This document shows positions 26,113-34,600 of a stretch of 64,000 bases of DNA, in pieces. The notes beneath the pieces are model-generated. The model ran no database searches and was not told the origin of the DNA. It saw only the letters and a list, made by a program, of their open reading frames with translations. A program made the position numbers and the translations under genes. This stretch comes from Sphingoaurantiacus capsulatus (GTDB lineage Bacteria; Pseudomonadota; Alphaproteobacteria; Sphingomonadales; Sphingomonadaceae): the NCBI RefSeq assembly GCF_042648405.1, contig NZ_JBHRXV010000004.1, positions 434,001 through 498,000 on the forward strand. Reading direction: 5' to 3'. How positions within the stretch are numbered: position 1 is the first letter of the stretch; each line of letters opens with the position of its first letter.

Positions 26113-27437
26113 TTCGGGACAAACCCGTTAGCGCTGAGCACCTCGCCCGCGAGGTAGAGGGAGCCGGCGATCAGCACCACTGGCGGGCGGGCGCGGTCGG
26201 CGCTGCGGGCGATCTGCGCCAGCGCGTCGGCCACATCGGTTGCGGCGATGCCGGGGAGGCCGATGTCCTTGGCGACGGCGGCGAGCGCGGCCGGCTCGTG
26301 CGCTTCATGCTCGACGATCGGCACGGTGTAGACCGCCGTCGCGCGCCCAGCGAAGGGCTTCAGGAAGCCGGTTGCGTCTTTCGCCGCCAGCATGCCGACC
26401 ACCAGATAGAAGGGCCGTTCGGCGAGGTTGTGGCCGCGAAACGCGTCAGCGACGACGCGGCCCGCCGCCGGGTTGTGGCCGCCGTCGAGCCAGACCTCGC
26501 TGCCCGCCGGCAGCCGCTCGGTCAGCGGCCCGCGCTCCAGCCGCTGCAGCCGCGCCGGCCATTCCGCCCAGCCCATGCCGGCGCGAAAGGCGCTGTCGGG
26601 CATCGGGAGATCATTCTGGTGGCGCAGCATCGCGACGGCGAGCGCGGCATTGTCGAGCTGATGCCCCCCTTGAAGGCGCGGCAGCGGCAGCGCGATCTTC
26701 AGCGAGGTGTCGCGATAATGAAGCTGGCCTTCATAATGGGCGGCGTCCCAGTCGAGGCTGCGCACGATCAGCTTCGCGCCGATCGGCCCGGCGATCTCGC
26801 CGATCCTTGCGGTCACCGTCTTCGGATAGCGCGACAGCACCAGCGGCACGCCCGGCTTGGCGATGCCCGCCTTCTCGCCGGCGATCTCGAGGATGGTGTT
26901 GCCGAGGAACTGCTGATGATCGAGCCCCAGTTGCGCGATGCCGGTCACCGCCGGGCGGCGCACGACGTTGGTCGCGTCGAGCCGGCCGCCGAGGCCCACC
27001 TCCAGCACCAGCGCGTCGGCGGGCGTGCGCGAGAAGGCGAGGAACGCGGCTGCCGTCGTCAGCTCGAAGAAGGTGATCGGCTCGCCGCCGTTGATGCTGA
27101 GCACGTCGCGGATCAGCGCGATCAGGCTGGCGTCGTCGATCAGCTGCCCGGCCAGCCGGATGCGCTCGTTGAAACGGACGAGGTGCGGCGAAGTATAGGC
27201 GTGGACACGACGCCCCGAGGCTTCGAGGCAGGCGCGGATGAAGGCGGTGGTCGAGCCCTTGCCGTTGGTGCCGGCGACATGGAACACCGGCGGCAGATGC
27301 TCGTGCGGATTGCCGAGCCGCGCCAGCAGCCGCTCGATCCGCTCCAGCGACAGGTCCATGCGCTGCGGATGGAGCGCCAGCGCGTCCTTCAGCAGCGCGT
27401 CAAGCGCGGCATTGTCCGAGCGCGCGCCCTCGATCAT
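26109..27437 (-). CDS. folC: Bifunctional dihydrofolate/folylpolyglutamate synthase FolC
   Basis: A 442-residue Mur-ligase-family enzyme that adds L-glutamate to dihydropteroate and extends polyglutamate tails on folates. The P-loop VAGTNGKGSTTAFI and the following SPHLVRFNERI are diagnostic. LVLEVGLGGRLDATNVV is the metal and nucleotide site, and WLDGGHNPAAG lies in the C-terminal domain. Length is usual. It is the last gene of the minus-strand ihfB-to-folC run, seven bases after accD. Confidence 0.96.
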   Translation of the reverse strand: MIEGARSDNAALDALLKDALALHPQRMDLSLERIERLLARLGNPHEHLPPVFHVAGTNGKGSTTAFIRACLEASGRRVHAYTSPHLVRFNERIRLAGQLIDDASLIALIRDVLSINGGEPITFFELTTAAAFLAFSRTPADALVLEVGLGGRLDATNVVRRPAVTGIAQLGLDHQQFLGNTILEIAGEKAGIAKPGVPLVLSRYPKTVTARIGEIAGPIGAKLIVRSLDWDAAHYEGQLHYRDTSLKIALPLPRLQGGHQLDNAALAVAMLRHQNDLPMPDSAFRAGMGWAEWPARLQRLERGPLTERLPAGSEVWLDGGHNPAAGRVVADAFRGHNLAERPFYLVVGMLAAKDATGFLKPFAGRATAVYTVPIVEHEAHEPAALAAVAKDIGLPGIAATDVADALAQIARSADRARPPVVLIAGSLYLAGEVLSANGFVPN

Positions 27438-27444
27438 CGGCGCG

Positions 27445-28296
27445 TCAGGCGGCGGCTTTGGCGCCCGCCAGCATGCCGATCAGCCGCCCGAGCGTGTCGC
27501 GCAGATCGCGACGGTGCGTGACCATGTCGATCATGCCGTGCTCGAGCAGATATTCGGCGCGCTGGAAGCCTTCGGGCAGCTTCTCGCGGATGGTGTTCTC
27601 GATGACGCGCTGGCCGGCGAAACCGATCAGCGCGTTGGGCTCGGCGATCTGAACGTCGCCGAGCATCGCATAGGAGGCGGTGACGCCGCCGGTCGTCGGG
27701 TCGGTGAGCACGACGATATAGGGCAGGCCCGCCTCGTTCAGCTCGGCGATGGCGACCGTCGAGCGCGGCATCTGCATCAGGCTGAGGATGCCCTCCTGCA
27801 TGCGCGCGCCGCCGGCGGCGGTAAACACGATGTAGGGCGTGCGCGCGGCGAGCGCCGCCAGCGCGCCGGCGACGAACGCCTCGCCGACGCCAACACCCAT
27901 CGAACCGCCCATGAAGGCGAAATTCTGCACGCCGACCACTGCCTCGGTGCCGGCGATCGAACCCTTGGCGAGCGCGAAGGCCTCCGGCTCGCCGGTGGCG
28001 GCGCGCGCCGCCTTGATGCGATCGGTGTAGCGCTTCTGGTCGCGGAATTTCAGCGGGTCTTCGGGCGCGCTCGGCACCGCCAGCCGCTCATAGGGGCTGT
28101 CGAAGACCTGGTCGAAGCGCTCGGTCGGCCCGATGCGCTCGTGATGCTCGCAGCGCGGGCAGACCGAGAGATTCTCGACGAACTCCTTGCGGAAGATCAT
28201 CTGCCCGCAGCTCTTGCACTTGTGCCAGAGGTTGTCGGGCGTATCCCGCTTCTGCAGGAATGAAAGCTTCGGACGGAGACGGGTGAGCCAGCTCAT
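27445..28296 (-). CDS. accD: Acetyl-CoA carboxylase carboxyltransferase subunit beta AccD
   Basis: A 283-residue subunit that transfers carboxybiotin carbon to acetyl-CoA, the first step of fatty acid synthesis. The N-terminal zinc ribbon has CKSCGQMI and CPRCEHH. The crotonase-like domain has FAFMGGSMGVGVGEAF and the oxyanion-forming AAGGARMQEGILSLMQM. It needs AccA, which is not in the window. The start overlaps the end of trpA by four bases; folC follows after seven bases, a frequent arrangement (trpA-accD-folC). Confidence 0.97.
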   Translation of the reverse strand: MSWLTRLRPKLSFLQKRDTPDNLWHKCKSCGQMIFRKEFVENLSVCPRCEHHERIGPTERFDQVFDSPYERLAVPSAPEDPLKFRDQKRYTDRIKAARAATGEPEAFALAKGSIAGTEAVVGVQNFAFMGGSMGVGVGEAFVAGALAALAARTPYIVFTAAGGARMQEGILSLMQMPRSTVAIAELNEAGLPYIVVLTDPTTGGVTASYAMLGDVQIAEPNALIGFAGQRVIENTIREKLPEGFQRAEYLLEHGMIDMVTHRRDLRDTLGRLIGMLAGAKAAA

Positions 28297-29108
28297 GCGG
28301 GTTCCTTCCGGGATGCGGCGATCGCGTCGCTGAGCGACCGAAGATAGGCGCGGATATGGTAGGGCGCCTGCGATCCATGCAGGCCGACCAGCTCGACGAT
28401 TGCCGAGCCGACGACGACTCCGTCGGCGACGCGCGCCACATCGGCGGCCTGTTCGGGCGTGCGGATGCCGAACCCGACCGCCACCGGCAGGTCGGTCGAC
28501 GCCTTGAGGCGGCCGACGGCTTCCTCGATCGAGGCCTGCGCTGCCTGCTGCAATCCGGTGATGCCCGCCACCGAGACATAATAGACGAAGCCCGACGCGC
28601 CATCGAGCACGGTCGGCAAGCGCGCCGCGTCGGTGGTCGGCGTCGCGAGGCGGATGAGGTGGAGGCCGCGCGTCCGCAGCGCCGGCCCGAGCGCATCATC
28701 CTCTTCCGGCGGGATGTCGACGCAAATCACGCCGTCGATGCCGGCATCCGCCGCATCCTGCGCGAACGCGTCCGCGCCGCGGCGGAGCATCGGGTTGGCG
28801 TAGCCCATCAGCACCAGCGGCGTCTCCGGGTGGCGCTGACGGAAAGCGCGCGCGATGTCGAGCAGATCGGCGGTGCGGGTGCCGGCGCCGAGGCTGCGCA
28901 GATTGGCGAGCTGGATCGCCGGGCCGTCGGCCATCGGGTCGGTGAACGGCATGCCGAGTTCGATGACATCGGCACCGCCCTCGACCAGCGCATCGAGGAT
29001 CGCCGCGGTATCGGCGGGTGTCGGATCGCCACCGGTGACGAAGGCGACCAGCGCGGCGCGGCGCTCGGATTTCGCATGGGCGAAGGCGGTTGGGAGGCGT
29101 GAGCTCAT
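28293..29108 (-). CDS. trpA: Tryptophan synthase alpha subunit TrpA
   Basis: A 271-residue TIM-barrel enzyme that cleaves indole-3-glycerol phosphate to indole and glyceraldehyde-3-phosphate. Catalytic Glu lies in VIELGMPFTDPMADGP, and Asp in DGVICVDIPPEE. Phosphate binding is seen in GFGIRTPEQ. The ATG at 29108 (MSSRLPTAF) overlaps the stop of trpB by four bases; the open frame upstream is antisense noise within trpB. It forms the alpha2-beta2 complex with TrpB. Confidence 0.97.
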   Translation of the reverse strand: MSSRLPTAFAHAKSERRAALVAFVTGGDPTPADTAAILDALVEGGADVIELGMPFTDPMADGPAIQLANLRSLGAGTRTADLLDIARAFRQRHPETPLVLMGYANPMLRRGADAFAQDAADAGIDGVICVDIPPEEDDALGPALRTRGLHLIRLATPTTDAARLPTVLDGASGFVYYVSVAGITGLQQAAQASIEEAVGRLKASTDLPVAVGFGIRTPEQAADVARVADGVVVGSAIVELVGLHGSQAPYHIRAYLRSLSDAIAASRKEPA

Positions 29109-30334
29109 ATCTTCACGCCCAGCGCGTCGGCGACGGTGAAGATGTCCTTGTCGCCGCGCCCCGACAGCGCGACGAGGATGCGCTGGTCGCGCGCCATCGT
29201 CGGCGCGATCTTGGTCACCGCGGCGATGGCGTGGCTCGGCTCCAGCGCCGGGATGATGCCCTCGGCGCGGCACAGCAGCTGGAAGGCTTCGAGCGCCTCA
29301 TCATCGGTGGCGCTGGCATAGTCGACGCGGCCGACATCGCGCAGCCAGGCATGCTCGGGGCCGATGCCGGGATAGTCGAGGCCCGCCGAGATCGAATGCG
29401 CCTCGTCGATCTGGCCGTCCTCGTCCTGCAGCAGATAGGTCTTGTTGCCGTGGAGCACGCCCGGAAAGCCGCCGGCGAGGCTCGCGGCATGGCGCTTGTC
29501 GAGCCCCTCGCCCGCCGCCTCGACACCGAGCATCTTCACGGCCGTATCATCGAGAAACGGGTGGAACAGGCCGATGGCGTTGGAGCCGCCGCCGATCGCT
29601 GCGACCAGCAGGTCGGGCAAAGCGCCGGTGCGCGCCAGCATCTGCTCCCGCGCCTCGCGGCCGATCACGCTCTGGAAGTCGCGGACCAGCTCGGGATAGG
29701 GGTGCGGGCCGGCGGCGGTACCGATGATGTAGAAAGTATCGTGGACGTTCGCGACCCAGTCGCGAAGCCCTTCGTTCATCGCATCCTTCAAGGTCTTGGC
29801 GCCGCTTTCGACCGGGCGGACCTCGGCGCCGAGCAGGCGCATGCGGAAGACGTTGGGCTGCTGCCGCTCAATGTCGCGCGCGCCCATGTAGATGACGCAG
29901 GGCAGGCCGAAGCGCGCGGCGACGGTCGCGGTGGCGACGCCGTGCTGGCCGGCCCCGGTCTCGGCGATGATCCGCGTCTTGCCCATCCGCCGGGCGAGCA
30001 GGATCTGGCCGATGCAATTGTTGATCTTGTGCGCGCCGGTGTGGTTGAGGTCTTCGCGCTTCAGCCAGACCTCGGCGCCCATGCCGGCCGGCGCCTCCGC
30101 CCGAAGGGCGTCGGTCAGGCGCTCGGCGTAGTAGAGCGGGCTTTCGCGGCCGACATAATGTTCGAGAAGGTCGTCGAGCTCGACCTGGAACGCTGGGTCC
30201 TGTTTCGCCGCGCGATAATGGCGTTCGAGATCGAGGATGAGCGGCATCAGCGTCTCGGCGACATAGCGCCCGCCGAAATCGCCGAAGTGGCCGCGGTCGT
30301 CGGGACCGGCCCGGAGGCTTGCCGCATTGCTCAT
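29105..30334 (-). CDS. trpB: Tryptophan synthase beta subunit TrpB
   Basis: A 409-residue PLP enzyme that joins indole (channelled from TrpA) with serine. The PLP lysine is in LNHTGAHKINNCIGQ. The Gly-rich phosphate loop is AAIGGGSNAIGLFHPFLDD, and GETGAGQHGVATATV and related segments are all visible. Length is as expected. Its start overlaps the trpF stop by four bases, so trpF-trpB-trpA are translationally coupled. Confidence 0.97.
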   Translation of the reverse strand: MSNAASLRAGPDDRGHFGDFGGRYVAETLMPLILDLERHYRAAKQDPAFQVELDDLLEHYVGRESPLYYAERLTDALRAEAPAGMGAEVWLKREDLNHTGAHKINNCIGQILLARRMGKTRIIAETGAGQHGVATATVAARFGLPCVIYMGARDIERQQPNVFRMRLLGAEVRPVESGAKTLKDAMNEGLRDWVANVHDTFYIIGTAAGPHPYPELVRDFQSVIGREAREQMLARTGALPDLLVAAIGGGSNAIGLFHPFLDDTAVKMLGVEAAGEGLDKRHAASLAGGFPGVLHGNKTYLLQDEDGQIDEAHSISAGLDYPGIGPEHAWLRDVGRVDYASATDDEALEAFQLLCRAEGIIPALEPSHAIAAVTKIAPTMARDQRILVALSGRGDKDIFTVADALGVKI

Positions 30335-30966
30335 CGTTCACGCACCGCCTTCACGAACGCCCGGATCCGATCCGCGGACTTGATCCCGGGCGCGTCCTCC
30401 ACCCCACTCGACACGTCGACCAGCGGCGCCCCCGTCGCTCGACACGCCTCGGCGACATTGCCGGCGTCGAGACCGCCGGCGAGACCCCATGGCATCGTCA
30501 TCGCGACCCCGTCCAGCAATCGCCAGTCGAAGCGCAGCGCGTTGCCGCCGGGCAGGTCCGCGCCTTTAGGCGCTTTGGCATCGAACAACAAGCGATCCGC
30601 CGCCCCGCGAAACGCACCGGCGCGCTCGATATCGGCGCGCGTCGCCACCGGCAGCGCCGCCCACACTTCGATACCTAACCGCCGCCTCGCCGCCGCTGCC
30701 TGCGCGGGATCGGCGCCGTGAAGCTGGATCGCGGTCAGCCGCCCGGCGTGGATGGCGCCGCCGAGCAGCGCCTCGTCCGCATCGACGAACACGCCGACCC
30801 GGCCCACCCGATCGGGCACGCGCGCGGCAAGCGCTGCTGCCTGCTCCAGCGAGACGTTGCGCGGGCTTTTGGCGAAGAACACGAAGCCGACATAGTCCGC
30901 TCCCGCCGCGACCGCCGCGTCGAGCGTCGCGGGCTCGCTGAGCCCGCAAATCTTCACCTGGGTCAT
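30331..30966 (-). CDS. trpF: Phosphoribosylanthranilate isomerase TrpF
   Basis: A 211-residue TIM-barrel isomerase of the tryptophan pathway. The catalytic Cys is in VKICGLSEPATLDAAV, and the catalytic Asp is in the C-terminal half at FVDADEALLG region or equivalent. AVDVSSGVED is replaced here by PLVDVSSGVEDAPGIK, the phosphate loop. The ATG at 30966 overlaps the stop of the 56-residue small gene (CATGA context). The longer frame to 31002 lacks a good start. Confidence 0.95.
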   Translation of the reverse strand: MTQVKICGLSEPATLDAAVAAGADYVGFVFFAKSPRNVSLEQAAALAARVPDRVGRVGVFVDADEALLGGAIHAGRLTAIQLHGADPAQAAAARRRLGIEVWAALPVATRADIERAGAFRGAADRLLFDAKAPKGADLPGGNALRFDWRLLDGVAMTMPWGLAGGLDAGNVAEACRATGAPLVDVSSGVEDAPGIKSADRIRAFVKAVRER

Positions 30967-31133
30967 GGGTAGGTGAGCGCGGCGTAGATCACATAGAACC
31001 ACGACAGGATGCCGTGGAAAATGGCCCAGAGGATCGATTCATTGTGCGTGTAGCTGATCGCGATGGCGAGCGCGGTGCCGAAGCCGATGCCCGCCTTCAC
31101 CGTCGCGCGGCTGCCTTCGATGAACTTCGACAT
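30963..31133 (-). CDS. Small membrane protein, 56 residues, between pyrF and trpF
   Basis: Reading the minus strand gives a 56-residue frame beginning MSKFIEGSRATVKAGIGFG, followed by a hydrophobic segment and ending with WAIFHGILSWFYVIYAALTY plus a final Pro. The hydrophobic C-terminal half suggests one or two membrane helices. Its stop overlaps the trpF ATG by four bases and its ATG lies six bases after the pyrF stop, so it fills the gap in a tightly packed operon, which supports it being real. No function is recognised. Confidence 0.75.
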   Translation of the reverse strand: MSKFIEGSRATVKAGIGFGTALAIAISYTHNESILWAIFHGILSWFYVIYAALTYP

Positions 31134-31138
31134 GGTCG

Positions 31139-31813
31139 CTACTCCAGGCTGGCGGCGATCGCCGCGGCGGCTTCCGCCGGATCGGCGGCGCCGGTGATCG
31201 GCCGCCCGACGACGAGCACCGAGGCGCCGGCGTCGCGCGCCTGCCGCGGCGTCATCACGCGCTTCTGATCACCGATATCGCTGCCGGCCGGGCGGATGCC
31301 GGGGATGACAAACAGGCCATCGCTCCACGCAGCGCGACGGGCGGCGACTTCATGCGCCGAGCAGACGATGCCGTCGAGACCGGCGCTGCAGGTGAGATCC
31401 GCAAGGCGCGCCACCTGGTCGGCGGGCGCGCCGCCGACGCCGATGTCGGCGAGGTCTGAGGCATCAAGGCTGGTCAGCACGGTGACGGCGATCACCTTGG
31501 TCGCCGGCCGCATCGCCTCGCGCGCCGCGGCCATCATCGCCCGGCCCCCGGCGGCGTGGACGTTGACGATGGCGAGGTCGAGCGGGCTCAGCGAGCGCAT
31601 CGCGCCCGCCACCGTGTTCGGAATGTCGTGCAGCTTCACGTCGAGGAAGATCGGCAGGCCGATGTCGGCGAGGGCGCGGACGCCCTGCGGCCCCTGCGCC
31701 ATGAAGAATTCGAGGCCGAGCTTCAGCCCGCCGACGTGGCCGCGCACCGCGCTGGCGATTGCGCGCGCCTTCTCCAGCTCGGGCGTATCGAGCGCGACGT
31801 AGATCGGGTTCAT
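31139..31813 (-). CDS. pyrF: Orotidine 5'-phosphate decarboxylase PyrF
   Basis: A 224-residue TIM-barrel enzyme that makes UMP. The catalytic Asp-x-Lys-x2-Asp motif is FLDVKLHDIPNTV. The start IYVALDTPELEKA and the phosphate-binding LVVGRPITGAADP are typical. The ATG at 31813 is used; a GTG six bases upstream (31819) overlaps the lapA stop and is equally possible. It lies between lapA and the 56-residue gene. Confidence 0.95.
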   Translation of the reverse strand: MNPIYVALDTPELEKARAIASAVRGHVGGLKLGLEFFMAQGPQGVRALADIGLPIFLDVKLHDIPNTVAGAMRSLSPLDLAIVNVHAAGGRAMMAAAREAMRPATKVIAVTVLTSLDASDLADIGVGGAPADQVARLADLTCSAGLDGIVCSAHEVAARRAAWSDGLFVIPGIRPAGSDIGDQKRVMTPRQARDAGASVLVVGRPITGAADPAEAAAAIAASLE

Positions 31814-31815
31814 GG

Positions 31816-32169
31816 TCACGCCCCCGCCGGCGGGGTAATGATCGGCTGCGCCTGCGGCGGCGCGATCTCGGTGTTGACTGTTGCGGTGGTCGGCGCAGCC
31901 GGAGTGGCGGGCTCGGCGACGACTTTATGCGCCTCTAGCTCGCGCTCGGTGCGCGTCAGCTTGCGCGTCCAGCGCCAGCGGTTGACCGAGTGGAACAATG
32001 CGCTCGGCAGCCAGCCGATCAGCACCGCTGCGACGATCAGCACCGGCAGGCGGATCACCAGCTCATAGGGCGCCCACAGCTTGACGGTAACCGGCACCCA
32101 GTTGAGCGCGGCGAACCAGGCCAGCGCCAGCGCCAGTATCAGGAAAATCAGGACTTTCAGGAACCGCAT
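31816..32169 (-). CDS. lapA: LapA-family (DUF1049) membrane protein
   Basis: A 117-residue protein with two membrane segments (FLKVLIFLILALALAWFAAL and ELVIRLPVLIVAAVLIGWLPS), a basic stretch (HSVNRWRWTRKLTRTERE) and a Pro/Ala-rich tail. The NWVPVTVKLW motif between the segments is typical of the LapA (DUF1049) family, which in E. coli takes part with LapB in lipopolysaccharide assembly control. It stands between ihfB and pyrF, the position it holds in many alphaproteobacteria. Confidence 0.8.
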   Translation of the reverse strand: MRFLKVLIFLILALALAWFAALNWVPVTVKLWAPYELVIRLPVLIVAAVLIGWLPSALFHSVNRWRWTRKLTRTERELEAHKVVAEPATPAAPTTATVNTEIAPPQAQPIITPPAGA

Positions 32170-32265
32170 CGTCCGCCCGTCTCGTGACCCTTGCCTTGCT
32201 TAGCGGCAAGCGGCGACGGGCGCCAGCGCGGAGCTTAAGCGCGGCCCCGCCCTAACGAACAGCCG

Positions 32266-32550
32266 TCAGCCGTCGGCGTTGAGCTTCTCGCGAAGCTCCT
32301 TGCCTGCCTTGAAATAGGGCACGCGCTTGGCATCGACCGGCACCGCTTCGCCGGTGCGCGGATTGCGCCCGGTGCGGGCGTCGCGACCACGCGTCGAAAA
32401 CGCCCCGAAACCACGCAGTTCGACGCGGCCGCCATCGGCCAGCGCCTCGATGATCGAATCGAACACGGTCGCAACCACACGCTCGACGTCCTTGTGGCTG
32501 AGATGCGGATTGGCCTGCGCCACCGATGCCACGAGTTCGGACCTGATCAT
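32266..32550 (-). CDS. ihfB: Integration host factor subunit beta
   Basis: A 94-residue DNA-bending protein of the HU/IHF family. MIRSELVASVAQANPHLSHKDVER is the helical body, and GRVELRGFGAFSTRGR with ARTGRNPRTGEAVPV forms the beta-arm that intercalates in the minor groove with its NPRTGE tip. The ATG at 32550 is chosen over longer open frames that run into rpsA's terminator region. It follows rpsA by ~180 bases and starts the long run toward folC. Confidence 0.95.
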   Translation of the reverse strand: MIRSELVASVAQANPHLSHKDVERVVATVFDSIIEALADGGRVELRGFGAFSTRGRDARTGRNPRTGEAVPVDAKRVPYFKAGKELREKLNADG

Positions 32551-32659
32551 GGAGCCCCTCTTCCCCGGTGTGTCCGGATGGCGGACTGTACGGTAGGGGA
32601 CCGATGAATCCAAGCGCGAAGCCGCGGAAATCCTCGGTTTTCTACTGCGGTCGCTCCCG

Positions 32660-32697
32660 GAACGACAAACGCCCCGCCGGTTTCCCGGCGGGGCGTT
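32660..32697 (-). terminator. Rho-independent terminator after rpsA
   Basis: AACGCCCCGCCGG (32668-32680) pairs perfectly with CCGGCGGGGCGTT (32685-32697), a 13-bp stem with a four-base loop. On the minus strand it is followed by TGTCGTT, a modest T-tract. It lies ~35 bases beyond the rpsA stop. Confidence 0.85.
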
Positions 32698-32731
32698 GCT
32701 GTTTGGTCGCGGTAAGACGCGAGCCGAAGGC

Positions 32732-34459
32732 CTAGTTGCCCTCGCGCGCCTTGTTGAGCGCGGCGCCCAGGATGTCGCCGAGCGAAGCGCCCGAATCCGA
32801 CGACCCGTACTGCGCCACGGCCTGCTTCTCCTCGGCGATCTGCATCGCCTTGATCGACAGCGTCGGCTTGCGGCCCTTGTCGAAGCCGGTGACCATCGCG
32901 TCGACCTTCTGGCCGACCTGATAGCGCTCCGGACGCTGCTCGTCGCGGTCGCGGCTGAGGTCGCTGCGCTTGATGAAGCCCGAGCCACCGTCGTCGCCGA
33001 TGGTGACCTCGAGGCCGCCATCGATCACCGCCATGACGGTGCAGGTGACGACCGCGCCCTTGCGAACATCGCCGCCGGCCGCGGCGGCGCCGCCGGCAGC
33101 GGCAGCACCCGCGCCCGAACCGGCGCTATCAACGTCCTTGATCGAGAGCGAGATGCGCTCGCGCTCGACGTCGATCTCCTTGACGACCGCGCGGACGCTC
33201 TCACCCTTGCGGTGCAGCGCCAGCGCCTGCTCGCCCGACATGCCCCAGGCGATGTCCGACATGTGAACCATGCCGTCCACGTCGCCCTCGAGGCCCACGA
33301 ACAGGCCGAACTCGGTGGCGTTCTTGACTTCGCCCTCGACGATCGAGCCCACCGGATGGGCGTCGGCGAAGCCTTCCCACGGGTTGCGCTGGGCCTGCTT
33401 CAGGCCGAGCGAGATGCGGCGCTTGTCCTCGTCGACTTCGAGGATGACGACATCGACTTCCTGGCTGGTCGAGACGATCTTGCCCGGGTGGACGTTCTTC
33501 TTGACCCAGCTCATCTCCGAAACGTGCACCAGGCCTTCGACGCCCGGCTCCAGCTCCACGAAGGCGCCATATTCGGTGATGTTGGTGACGCGGCCGCTGA
33601 ACTTGCCGTCGACCGGGTACTTGGCGCCAGCGCCGGCCCACGGATCGGTCTCAAGCTGCTTCATGCCGAGGCTGATGCGCTGCGTCTCGCGGTTGATGCG
33701 GACGATCTGGACGCGGACGGTATCGCCGATGTTCAGGATTTCCGACGGATGGCCGACGCGCTTGTAGCTCATGTCGGTGACGTGCAGCAGGCCGTCGATG
33801 CCGCCGAGGTCGACGAAGGCGCCGTAGTCGGTGATGTTCTTCACCACGCCTTCGATCACCTGACCCTCGGTCAGCGACTGGATCAGGCCCGAACGCTGCT
33901 CGGCGCGCGATTCCTCGAGGATCGAGCGGCGCGACACGACGATGTTGCCGCGCTTGCGGTCCATCTTCAGGATCTGGAACGGCTGCGGCATGTTCATCAG
34001 CGGGCCGACATCCCGAACCGGGCGGATATCGACCTGGCTGCCCGGCAGGAAGGCCACGGCGCCCGACAGGTCGACGGTGAAGCCCCCCTTCACGCGGCCG
34101 AAGATCACGCCTTCGACGCGCTCGCCGGCCTCATACTGCTTCTCCAGCTTGTCCCACGCGGCTTCGCGGCGCGCACGGTCGCGGCTCAGCATCGCCTCGC
34201 CATTGGCGTTCTCGACGCGGTCGACATAGACCTCGACCTCGTCGCCCACCGAAATCTCTGCCTTCTGGCCGGGCGCAGCGAATTCGCGCAGCGCCACGCG
34301 GCCTTCCGACTTCAGGCCGACGTCGATGACGGCCATGTCGTTCTCGATCGCGGTGACGCGACCGGTTACCACGCGGCCTTCGAACGACTGGGCGGTGCCC
34401 AGCGACGCTTCGAGCATCGCGGCGAAATCATCACGAGTGGGTTGAGCGGCGGTAGCCAT
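32732..34459 (-). CDS. rpsA: 30S ribosomal protein S1
   Basis: A 575-residue protein made of six S1 RNA-binding repeats, for example EGVVKNITDYGAFVDLGGID and GRVTNITEYGAFVELEPGVEG. It binds mRNA and docks it on the 30S subunit. The ATG at 34459 (MATAAQPTRDDF) is preferred over a TTG at 34471. The alanine- and glycine-rich stretch around GAGAAAAGGAAAAGG sits between the fifth and sixth repeats. Upstream is cmk, with its own terminator, and downstream a strong terminator and ihfB. Confidence 0.97.
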   Translation of the reverse strand: MATAAQPTRDDFAAMLEASLGTAQSFEGRVVTGRVTAIENDMAVIDVGLKSEGRVALREFAAPGQKAEISVGDEVEVYVDRVENANGEAMLSRDRARREAAWDKLEKQYEAGERVEGVIFGRVKGGFTVDLSGAVAFLPGSQVDIRPVRDVGPLMNMPQPFQILKMDRKRGNIVVSRRSILEESRAEQRSGLIQSLTEGQVIEGVVKNITDYGAFVDLGGIDGLLHVTDMSYKRVGHPSEILNIGDTVRVQIVRINRETQRISLGMKQLETDPWAGAGAKYPVDGKFSGRVTNITEYGAFVELEPGVEGLVHVSEMSWVKKNVHPGKIVSTSQEVDVVILEVDEDKRRISLGLKQAQRNPWEGFADAHPVGSIVEGEVKNATEFGLFVGLEGDVDGMVHMSDIAWGMSGEQALALHRKGESVRAVVKEIDVERERISLSIKDVDSAGSGAGAAAAGGAAAAGGDVRKGAVVTCTVMAVIDGGLEVTIGDDGGSGFIKRSDLSRDRDEQRPERYQVGQKVDAMVTGFDKGRKPTLSIKAMQIAEEKQAVAQYGSSDSGASLGDILGAALNKAREGN

Positions 34460-34549
34460 GCTGATGGTCAATCCTTGGTCGTGTTTGCAGGCCGGCCGGT
34501 TGTCTCCGACGGTCTTGCACGCGCAGCACCATGCTGCGCCTTCGGTGTG

Positions 34550-34600
34550 TCCTGAAAAACGAAAAGGCGCGAGGCCGGGGCTTGTCAGCCCCGCTCGCGC
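34550..34600 (-). terminator. Terminator overlapping the end of cmk
   Basis: On the minus strand a hairpin pairs GCGCGA (34595-34600 side) with TCGCGC (34567-34572 side) and GGGGC with GCCCC around a short loop, followed by CTTTTCGTTTTTC. The stem contains the cmk stop codon (34585-34587). It would separate cmk from rpsA transcripts. Confidence 0.65.

Noticed and set aside
25071..27521. Long plus-strand frame spanning ampG and folC
   Set aside because: Its Arg/His-rich product crosses two clear genes in other frames, a typical high-GC artefact.
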